From an uncultured bacterium (GTDB taxonomy: Bacteria; Planctomycetota; GCA-002687715): a stretch of DNA of 64,000 nucleotides. The stretch lies in the NCBI GenBank assembly GCA_902826835.1, contig CADEGH010000003.1, positions 176,021 through 240,020 of the forward strand, in the 5' to 3' direction. The first letter of the stretch is position 1; each line of letters starts with the position of its first letter. The notes under the pieces are model-generated. The model ran no database searches, was not told the origin of the DNA, and was given only the letters and a program-made list of their open reading frames with translations. Positions 1 through 7,508 of the stretch are shown in pieces. The translations under genes and the position numbers were made by a program.

Positions 1-136
1 AACCCTCCATCGGCAGCATGCAGATCTGGTGATCCACGCTCCCACCGCCCCCGCGCCGCCCATTCGCCCACTTCCCACTTCGACTATGATCCCGCCCCGC
101 GACATCCACAGCGCGCACCGTCCGACCGAGATATCC

Positions 137-1048
137 ATGCGCACTCGACCCCTGTCACAACCCTCGCTGCTCGTCACCGTCTCCCTCTTCATCCTGAACG
201 GCTGCACTCACCACGAGTCGTACTCGGATTCGTCGTCCCTCGCCGAACTCGAAGCGAGGAGTGGCGGACGACTCGGCGCCTTCGTTTTGGATACCGCCAC
301 CGGCCAGTCCATCGGACTGCGCCCCGCGGAGCGATTCGGGATGTGCTCCACCTTCAAACTCCCACTCGCAATCGTCGTGCTGCACGAAGCCGACCACGGT
401 CGGATGGACTTGGAGAAGCGCATTCCCATCACGGAGTCGGACTTGGTGGGCCACGCTCCGGTGACCAACGCCAACCTCGCACGCGGCTCCCTAACGATCC
501 GCGAACTCGCAGAAGCCGCGCAAGTGACGAGCGACAACGGCGCCGCCAATCTGCTCCTCCGCGAACTCGGCGGCCCCGCCGCGTTCACGGCGAAGCTCGG
601 GAGTTTCGGGGACTCCGTCTCCCGCCTCGACCACCTCGAACCGGCCATGAACTTCGTCCGTCCCGGCGAGATCCACAACACCACGACGCCCGAAGCGATG
701 GCAAATCTGGTCGCCCGCGCCCTCACGACCGATGCCATCCTCACCACCGCCTCTCGCACGACTTTGATCGAATGGATGGTCGCCACCGAAACCGGCCTCG
801 CGCGCCTCCGAGCCGGTCTCCCGTCCGACTGGCGCGCCGGTGACAAGACCGGCACCGGCATCACCCCCTCGCTCGCCAACAAGACCAACGACATCGCCAT
901 CGCCTGGCCTCCCGGGCAGGCGCCCCTCGTCATCACCGCGTACTACGAATCGCCCAGCTACTTCGAAGACATCCGCGACGAAGACCAAGCGGTGCTCGCC
1001 GAAGTCGGCCGAATCGCCGCGGCTTGGCGGCTCGCGCGCCGCCCCTGA
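137..1048 (+). CDS. bla: Class A beta-lactamase (serine), probable lipoprotein
   Basis: Predicted to hydrolyse beta-lactams in the periplasm through an acyl-enzyme. All class A landmarks are visible in the 303-residue protein: the S71-T-F-K74 active-site tetrad, a TSDNGA (SDN) loop, an omega-loop E-P-A-M-N following the usual RLDHLE context, and a DKTGTG (KTG) triad. I chose the ATG at 137 over the more upstream ATG at 29 because it directly opens a hydrophobic leader ending L-N-G-C23. That looks like a lipoprotein signal with a slightly unusual lipobox. Length is normal for the family. The gene stands alone and converges on the sigma-fusion gene. No transposon or integron structure is seen around it, so it is probably chromosomal. 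The substrate range cannot be told from sequence. Confidence 0.93.
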   Translation: MRTRPLSQPSLLVTVSLFILNGCTHHESYSDSSSLAELEARSGGRLGAFVLDTATGQSIGLRPAERFGMCSTFKLPLAIVVLHEADHGRMDLEKRIPITESDLVGHAPVTNANLARGSLTIRELAEAAQVTSDNGAANLLLRELGGPAAFTAKLGSFGDSVSRLDHLEPAMNFVRPGEIHNTTTPEAMANLVARALTTDAILTTASRTTLIEWMVATETGLARLRAGLPSDWRAGDKTGTGITPSLANKTNDIAIAWPPGQAPLVITAYYESPSYFEDIRDEDQAVLAEVGRIAAAWRLARRP

Positions 1049-1111
1049 GTCTCTGAGAAGCGCTCGCACCCGACCCCGCGGGGAGGCGGCGTCGCCCCGT
1101 TCGTCGGCCCT

Positions 1112-4100
1112 TCACCGCAGCGCAATGGTCCCCCGGTGGAGCACCATCTCCACTCCATCCCGCACGAGGAGCCGGTCCTGATCGAAGACCGAAACCGACT
1201 TCGCTCCCCGGTGGTACAGAACCACGCGCTCGCGCGGATCGATCCGTTCACGCCGGAGTTCTCTGCCCTCCGCGTCGTTCAAGACCGCGATCAGACTCCG
1301 CTGCCCCGCGATTCCCGAGCACAAGAACGCCAGCCGCTCGGCCGGGAGAAATTCGAAACGGTGCCCACTCGGCCACGGCCGGCCCGGGCTGGCCCCGGTG
1401 CGCACGATCGGATCGCTCGGAATGAAGCAGCGCCCGCTCGCGTAAGGGAACAGCCGTAACTCGTAGTCCTCGCGCGGATCGAGTCCTTCGAACTCGAATT
1501 CCCCGTTCGGTTCCACCTCGGCCCGCAACCACCTGACGTCTTTCCTACCCTTGGCTTCGATGACGCCTCCCGCGGTCAATTCGCCCCCCTCCAGCATGAT
1601 CTGCCCCCGCCCCCGCACGGAGGGCGTAAGCTCGATTGCGAGCCTCGTTTCGCGATCAGCCTCGAGTCGGATGTCACGAACAACTCTCACCATCTCGGTC
1701 CCCGACATCTCCAAAACATAGTCGCCCGGCTCGACCCCACTCGCCACACACCGCCCGTTCTCGACCGTCATCGCGATGACCTGTGAGTCCCGTCGGAGCG
1801 TCGCAACCAGCCCGCGATGAGCGGCTTGCGCAGCGAATTCGATCACCAGCCGAGTCCGCACGCCGCGATCTTCGGATGACGGTGCGCGCAGCACCACCGG
1901 CCCGGCCCCCGACTCCACCGAGAACTCCAAGAAGCGATCGTCACGCCCGGCGCGCCGAACCAAGACGCCAACCGCCCAAGGCGGAGGCCCGAGCCTCAAG
2001 AATCCAAAACTCCCGTCTACGCCGATGCGCGCCAGGCCGAAAATCGCCGAGTCCACCGCGGCGCCGACCAGAGCCTGCTTCAGATGATCACGCACCGAGC
2101 TGCCCGGTCGGGCCACCATGATCCAGCGACGGTCATCCGACGAAGCTTCGGCATCGATCAACTCTCCGGCCAGGGAATGCCCGCGTGCCAATCGCACCCA
2201 GCGACCCGTTCCCAAGAATGGCTCGGGCGTGAAGGGGTCGATCGTGGTCAGAGCGTGGTCGCGTGCGGTGACGTAGAGAGGAGAGAGCGGCTGTTTCCCC
2301 TCCGCGGGCACCTTCATGGCGACGATGCCTTCGCGGTTGGCACGAGCGAAAAAATGGTCGCGTCGCCGGATGTCCGGCGGCGCCGCAGTCACCACTGCAC
2401 CCGCTACCGGTGCCCCCAATTCGTCCACGATCCTGAGCTCGAGCTGCGTCAACTCCGGGAGGCGAATCGGCGCGGCCTCCGCAGTGTCGCCGGACCTCGC
2501 CGACGTGGACGCACGAGCGCGCAAGAAGCCGTCCGCAAGATGCGCATGAATTTCACTCGCGAGATCGGGCCGCTTCGGCACTTCGAGAAAGCGGTATGCC
2601 CCCTGAGCATCCGTGGTCACGGTGCCCGCATCCGCCATCCACGTAGAAGGCCACGGCAGCCGCGTCGCGTGTCTCCATTCGTGTTGAACCCGAACTCCGC
2701 GGGCCGGCGCTCCTCCCGCAGTCACCACCGATCCACGGATCGTGCAATCGGGCCACACCATAATCGGTGCCGCCGTCACCCCCGCGTCCAAGAACTCGAA
2801 CGCGCGCGCGATCGCCGGACCATCCACGGAAACCGCGAGGGACGACAGCCCGGGATGAGGTGGCAAAGCGCCGACTACCACCGGGACCTCCCCCACATAG
2901 TCGCCATCGTCTTTCCGCCGAAGCGGCTGGCTCGCCCAATCATAGGCATTGCGAACGGAATGTCGCGCGCCGGCAATTTGGCTCGGCCCGAGCCACGACC
3001 ACAGTCTCACCTCGTCCGTCGTCCCGAGTTGCGTGCGGCCCTCGACCAAGACTCGAATCGTGACCACTTCGGCAGGCTCGGTGGGCATCTTCACGTCCAC
3101 GCGTGCCGCCTCGCCTTCGAACTGAAATTCCGGTCGGACGAGCACGAGCGTTGCGCGCCCGGGTTCTCCATCGTCGATCGTGAGCGAGGTCGCATGGCGC
3201 CACGGCGCCGATTCCAACTGCTCCCGCGTGGGCAGTCCGGTGATCGCGAAGCTCCCATCGACTTCGGTGACCGCATGCCACTCCAAGGCGCACCCAAAGA
3301 CCATGGCGCGCCAATGGACGTGGGCCCCCCTTACCGCCACTCCCGCCCTCGTGACTATCCCAATGAGGCTGGTCCCGCGTTGCAGCACCAGCGGCAAAAG
3401 GCGGCCGTCCTGAATCGCACCCAAGGCCGGAGCATGCGCCTCGGCCACCACCACCACCACAGCAGCAGCGGCGTTGTGCACATCTCCCACCGTCAGATTT
3501 CCGCGCGCATCCAAGATCCTCTCGCTCTCGCCGCCGGACAACACGGGATCGAGAGTGTCCGCATCGAAGAGAAGGACCCGGGCCCCTGCTGCGGGCGCAC
3601 CCGTCGAAGTTGTCACGCCCACGCTCGGCACGACTGCCGAACCCCGTTCCGGCGCTGCCACTTCGAGTGCCCTGGGCTCGACAACCTCCGCGGACGTGGT
3701 CATACGCGAAGTCTGCGGCCGCTCCTCGATGGCCCGCAGGTCTCCGGGCTCCTTCAGCGACCGCCATAGCAACCCAACGCCCGCGAAGCCGATGACCAAG
3801 GCGGCGACACGCCCCGCGATCGGCCACGGTTTTCCGAGCGCCCACCACGGCGCGAGCCATTTTCCCGGGCCTGCGCCCTTGGGATCCAGCCGGCGTCGCA
3901 ATTCGTCCAAGCCCCGCCGCACGCGCGTCCGCACGGTTGATGCCGGTACTCCCAGTTCGGCCGCCAGATCCGCCGCGCTCTCTTCGGCCACCACGCGTCG
4001 CCACAGGAGTTCCCGCGTCAGCGGGTCGAGGCGCGCCCATGCCCTCGAAACTTCTTCGGACGGGATAGTCCGAATCGGTTCCGCCGCGCGGTCCACGAGT

Positions 4101-4351
4101 TTGGAATCGAGCCGACCGCGGTCCCGCTCGCTTTGGGCTTGGCGGCTCCAAATACGATTGCGCAAGACCCGCACGAGCCAGCCCCGGGGATCGTCGACCG
4201 TCGCGTTCGGCTGACGCAAGGCTGCGAGCAGGGTCTCTTGAACCGCGTCCTCGCACAGGTCCCGGTCCTTCGACCAACGCTGCGCGGCACGCGCGAGCCG
4301 TGCCCACTCCTCCGGCCGAGACAGGTCGATCTTTCCCTGACCCTGGATCAT
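1112..4351 (-). CDS. ECF-type sigma factor fused to a transmembrane segment and a large exported domain region
   Basis: The 1079-residue protein begins as an RNA polymerase ECF sigma factor. Region 2 lies at about residues 14-75 (DLCEDAVQETLLAAL, then the RGWLVRVLRNR segment). Region 4 lies at about 104-155, with a helix-turn-helix around AAELGVPASTVRTRVRRGLDE. A single hydrophobic helix follows at about 178-197. The remaining ~880 residues are beta-rich and contain several stretches resembling carboxypeptidase-regulatory-like or Ig-like domains, such as GIVTRAGVAVRGAHVHWR followed by DGSFAITGLPT. The expected topology is sigma part in the cytoplasm and the rest outside. C-terminally extended, membrane-linked ECF factors are known from Planctomycetota. 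Inference: the exported part senses an envelope cue and controls release or activity of the sigma part. No separate anti-sigma gene is adjacent. The gene is divergent from the delta-60 repeat gene at 4567. Confidence 0.85.
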   Translation of the reverse strand: MIQGQGKIDLSRPEEWARLARAAQRWSKDRDLCEDAVQETLLAALRQPNATVDDPRGWLVRVLRNRIWSRQAQSERDRGRLDSKLVDRAAEPIRTIPSEEVSRAWARLDPLTRELLWRRVVAEESAADLAAELGVPASTVRTRVRRGLDELRRRLDPKGAGPGKWLAPWWALGKPWPIAGRVAALVIGFAGVGLLWRSLKEPGDLRAIEERPQTSRMTTSAEVVEPRALEVAAPERGSAVVPSVGVTTSTGAPAAGARVLLFDADTLDPVLSGGESERILDARGNLTVGDVHNAAAAVVVVVAEAHAPALGAIQDGRLLPLVLQRGTSLIGIVTRAGVAVRGAHVHWRAMVFGCALEWHAVTEVDGSFAITGLPTREQLESAPWRHATSLTIDDGEPGRATLVLVRPEFQFEGEAARVDVKMPTEPAEVVTIRVLVEGRTQLGTTDEVRLWSWLGPSQIAGARHSVRNAYDWASQPLRRKDDGDYVGEVPVVVGALPPHPGLSSLAVSVDGPAIARAFEFLDAGVTAAPIMVWPDCTIRGSVVTAGGAPARGVRVQHEWRHATRLPWPSTWMADAGTVTTDAQGAYRFLEVPKRPDLASEIHAHLADGFLRARASTSARSGDTAEAAPIRLPELTQLELRIVDELGAPVAGAVVTAAPPDIRRRDHFFARANREGIVAMKVPAEGKQPLSPLYVTARDHALTTIDPFTPEPFLGTGRWVRLARGHSLAGELIDAEASSDDRRWIMVARPGSSVRDHLKQALVGAAVDSAIFGLARIGVDGSFGFLRLGPPPWAVGVLVRRAGRDDRFLEFSVESGAGPVVLRAPSSEDRGVRTRLVIEFAAQAAHRGLVATLRRDSQVIAMTVENGRCVASGVEPGDYVLEMSGTEMVRVVRDIRLEADRETRLAIELTPSVRGRGQIMLEGGELTAGGVIEAKGRKDVRWLRAEVEPNGEFEFEGLDPREDYELRLFPYASGRCFIPSDPIVRTGASPGRPWPSGHRFEFLPAERLAFLCSGIAGQRSLIAVLNDAEGRELRRERIDPRERVVLYHRGAKSVSVFDQDRLLVRDGVEMVLHRGTIALR

Positions 4352-4566
4352 GCTTCGACTGTACCGCCGACCGCGATTCGAAAAGCCCCTGCCTCTTCGC
4401 GAAAAACTCGGGTTGCATCGACCCGAAAAAAAGCATGGATTCCTGAATCACTTCGAGAATCGCGACAGACCAAGAGTGTGAGTCGACGTACCGCTTCGCC
4501 TTCACGAAGTGCTGGCCGCCCTCCAGTGCGCACTCGGTAAGCTGGTCGTCGTTCCCGGAGAGTCTC

Positions 4567-7089
4567 ATGAGAACCGTCTGGATCGTGTTCTTGATCGGCC
4601 TGGGTTCGCTCGGCGCTCAAGTCTCGAGCGCTCCCGAACTCTTGCCCCGAGTGCCCATCGGGCAGGTCGACGGTCTCGCCGCCGCCGCGGGCGAGATTTA
4701 CGCGGTCGGTTTGTTTTCGAACGTCGCGCGCCCCGTCTTGAACCTCGCACTCGTGAACCCCGCGATCGGATCGGTCCTCGCTACGCCGTGGCTCGATGAT
4801 GCCGTGCACACCGTCATCGGCGACGGCAACGGCGGCTGGTACGTGGGTGGACGATTTACCACCGCGAGTGGAATCCCTCGCGCGGGGTTGGCTCGCTTCC
4901 TCCCGAACGGCTCGCTCGACCCCAATTTTGACGCCCCCGTGGTGGGCCAGGTCATCGCAATGGAGTTGGTCGGCGCCCAGCTCTACGTGGCCGGGCGCTT
5001 CTCGGCGGTAGGAGGGTTCGCCCGCGACGGATTGGCAGTCTTGGATGCCGCGAGCGGAGCGGTGCAACCGGTTTCATTCGGGGACCTCGGTTTCCCGTTC
5101 GGGCCGAGCACCTTCATCCCGACGCCCGGGGCGCACGCCCTCGCGGTGATGGGCAACACGCTCTACGTGGCGGGATTCTTCGAGTCGGTTTCGGGAACCG
5201 CCCGCCACGGATTTGCCGCATTCGACCGCGCGACGGGCGCACTGCTTCCGTGGTTCCCGAGCTTCGGAAGCCGCCAATTCGGCTTCCCATTCACGATCAC
5301 GACCACCGCCAACGCCGGCCTCTTGCGGAAGCTCGGGGGTGAGCTTCTCGTCAGCAACGGCGCCGCGACCACGCTGCGCAGCGTGGACGCGATCAGCGGC
5401 GCGGCCTCCGCGTTCACCCTGGTCACCAATGCGGCGGTGGCGACGTTGGTCGATGACGGTGCCACTCTCTATTTGGGAGGCGAATTCAGCACGATCCAGG
5501 GAGCTGCGCGCAACCGTCTCGCCGCCTTTGATCTCACGAGCGGAAACCTCCTTCCGCTGTCCGTCAGCATCGTGGCCGGGCGTATCAGCGCACTCGCGAT
5601 CGAAGGGTCTGATCTCCACGTCGGCGGACAGTTCCAAAGCATCGCTGGCACCACCACGCACAACTACGCACGTCTCGACCGTTTCTCAGGAAGTCTCCTG
5701 CCGCCCGATCTCGGCTTGACGGGCACGGTGTTGGCGTTGGCTCCCGGCCCGGGTGGACTCATGCTCGGCGGAACGCTCGCTGGCCTCGAAGGGACCACCC
5801 GGGAAGGGCTTGCCGCTTTCGATTCCGGGAGCGGCGTCCTCTTGCCTCTCTCCGTCGATGTCGATGGGCCGAGTGGCACGGTCTTCCATCCTCGCGCCAT
5901 CGCCTGCCGTGGTGACTCCGTGTTTTTCTCCGGCCTCTTCACGAGCGTGCAGGGTCAGCCTCGACCGGGTCTCGCGGCCGTCGACCGATTCACCGGCACC
6001 CTTCTCCCCTTCAATCCCCCCAATCTGAGTATCACGGAGAACACCCGCCTCGTGGTCGGCGAGAGCGGCCTGTTCGTCTTCAATCCCTGGCAAGTGCCGT
6101 CCCCGCTCACACTTCTCGATGCCACGACGGGCGCTCCACTCTGGTCCGTCACGGGGAATCAGGCGATCCGCGATGTGGGCGAGGGCACAACCGGGGTGTT
6201 TGTCACCGGGATCTTCAACACCCTCAATGGCCAGCCCGCGCCCTTCTTGGCTCGCCTCGATGCCGCGAGTGGCGCGCGCCTTCCCTTCGCGGGGGCGCTC
6301 GATGGGCCCGGGTACGGCCTCGGCCTCGTCGTCGCGGAGGAAGCGATTTTTGTGACCGGCACCTTCTCGGGTGCCAACACCTCCCCTCGGCCCAATTTTG
6401 CCGCCTTCGACCCGACGAGCGGCGCCCTCCTCCCCTGGGCTCCCGCCACTCCAGCCCCGGCACCCAACGATCTCCTCCTCCTCGGTCCGACCCTCGTGGC
6501 AGTCCCACCTGGCGGAATCCCGCTCGCTCCCGTTCTCCTAGACCGACTTACGGCTCAGCGCCTCCCCTGGACCCCGCCTCCCGCCAACCAGTGGGCCATG
6601 ACCATCGCCGGTTGTCGTCTCCTCCGCGGCGGCAACTTCCCGCTCGCCCCAAACTCCTCACTCAACCCAGCCCTCCTCTCCCACTCCATCACGCTCACTC
6701 CCGCGACATCCACCGTGCTCGGTTCCGGCTGCTGGTCCTCTCCCTCCGCCTTTTCCCCGCCTTCCCTCACCTCCACCCTCCCGGTTCTCGGCTCCACCCT
6801 CACCCTCACCGTCGAAGGCCCGCCCCTCACTCTCGGCGCACTCTGGTTCAGCCTTCCCGCCCCCTCTCCCCTCTCCCTCGGCAACAACTGCTTCGTTCAC
6901 CTCGATCTCCCCACCGCCTTCGAACTCACCACCTTCATCACCGATCCCCTTGGCCGCTCCACCCGCTCCACGTTCCTTCCCCCCATCCTCTCCCTCGACG
7001 GCCTCTCCTTCCGCGAACAAGCCCTCCTCCTCCCCCCCACCGGCTTCGCCCTCACCAATGCCCTCCAGCTCACGCTCGGCTACGACTAG
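4567..7089 (+). CDS. Secreted delta-60 repeat (DUF5122-like) beta-propeller protein, copy A
   Basis: An 840-residue exported protein with an N-terminal signal peptide (hydrophobic VWIVFLIGLGSLGAQ, cleavage likely near AQ). Most of the chain consists of repeats of about 50 residues with the pattern LYVAGRFSAVGGFARDGLA...D..SGA, which is the delta-60/DUF5122 type that folds into propellers. The last ~130 residues form a separate module starting near VLGSGCW and ending FALTNALQLTLG, similar to modules on other secreted proteins in this window. A GGAG ribosome site lies just upstream of the ATG. Its tandem paralogue begins at 7509. The role is unknown; a surface or adhesive function is plausible but not shown. 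No catalytic motif is visible. Confidence 0.85.
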   Translation: MRTVWIVFLIGLGSLGAQVSSAPELLPRVPIGQVDGLAAAAGEIYAVGLFSNVARPVLNLALVNPAIGSVLATPWLDDAVHTVIGDGNGGWYVGGRFTTASGIPRAGLARFLPNGSLDPNFDAPVVGQVIAMELVGAQLYVAGRFSAVGGFARDGLAVLDAASGAVQPVSFGDLGFPFGPSTFIPTPGAHALAVMGNTLYVAGFFESVSGTARHGFAAFDRATGALLPWFPSFGSRQFGFPFTITTTANAGLLRKLGGELLVSNGAATTLRSVDAISGAASAFTLVTNAAVATLVDDGATLYLGGEFSTIQGAARNRLAAFDLTSGNLLPLSVSIVAGRISALAIEGSDLHVGGQFQSIAGTTTHNYARLDRFSGSLLPPDLGLTGTVLALAPGPGGLMLGGTLAGLEGTTREGLAAFDSGSGVLLPLSVDVDGPSGTVFHPRAIACRGDSVFFSGLFTSVQGQPRPGLAAVDRFTGTLLPFNPPNLSITENTRLVVGESGLFVFNPWQVPSPLTLLDATTGAPLWSVTGNQAIRDVGEGTTGVFVTGIFNTLNGQPAPFLARLDAASGARLPFAGALDGPGYGLGLVVAEEAIFVTGTFSGANTSPRPNFAAFDPTSGALLPWAPATPAPAPNDLLLLGPTLVAVPPGGIPLAPVLLDRLTAQRLPWTPPPANQWAMTIAGCRLLRGGNFPLAPNSSLNPALLSHSITLTPATSTVLGSGCWSSPSAFSPPSLTSTLPVLGSTLTLTVEGPPLTLGALWFSLPAPSPLSLGNNCFVHLDLPTAFELTTFITDPLGRSTRSTFLPPILSLDGLSFREQALLLPPTGFALTNALQLTLGYD
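6920..7067 (+). repeat. 148-bp segment identical to 9862-10009 (3' end of delta-60 copy A)
   Basis: From 6920 to 7067 the sequence matches 9862-10009 base for base, covering the end of the C-terminal module (FELTTFITDP...NAL). The flanking bases differ (6919 T versus 9861 C; 7068 G versus 10010 C). The 140 bp just before are only about 90 percent alike. Confidence 0.9.
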
Positions 7090-7508
7090 CCCTGAGTCCC
7101 CGAACGGCTCGGCAGAGTCCAGCGCAACGGGTGCCAACGCAGAACGCACGGGGAGCCAGCCAGGATCCTCAATTGGGCAGATATGCGAATGCCGTTGCTG
7201 ATCCACAATCCATGAGGCCCCTTGGGGGTGCTTCGGCAGCTTGCATACTCACCGGGATGACGACCGGAAGGGTCGGCCAATCTGGCTCGAGCCTCGGGAG
7301 GCCCGACCTGAGCACTCCGACCTCAGGATTGGGCTTCGCGTGGGGAAAACTCGCAGATCCGGATCGTGCGAAAAAAACGGGATTTCCAGTCACTTTCGGA
7401 ACCGTGGGAGGCCAAGATCTTGATGCGACGTGCGGCCTCGCCGCTTAGACCTGCCCTCCGCCCGCCAGGTTCCACGCAGCACGCAAGTCGTCGCTCCGGG
7501 AGAGTCGC
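7090..7508. other. Intergenic spacer between the two delta-60 paralogues; duplicated 5' region
   Basis: No gene is visible here. The right part (about 7345-7508) resembles the region upstream of copy A (about 4400-4566). Both have a GAAAACTCG-like stretch, then a run of seven A (4426-4432 and 7371-7377), then a TTTCC/TTCC...TCACTT-like stretch, then a GGAGAGTC(T/G)CATGAG start region. The A-run lies 135 and 132 bp before the two start codons. This indicates that promoter and leader were duplicated with the gene. Confidence 0.6.

Noticed and set aside
2084-3769. 561-codon plus-strand open frame
   Set aside because: It is antisense to the sigma-fusion gene, Arg/Pro/His-rich and without domains; open only because of GC bias.
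2940-4568. Minus-strand frame of 542 codons overlapping the sigma region
   Set aside because: Another frame of the same strand carries the sigma and transmembrane features; this one is Arg/Gly-rich without motifs.
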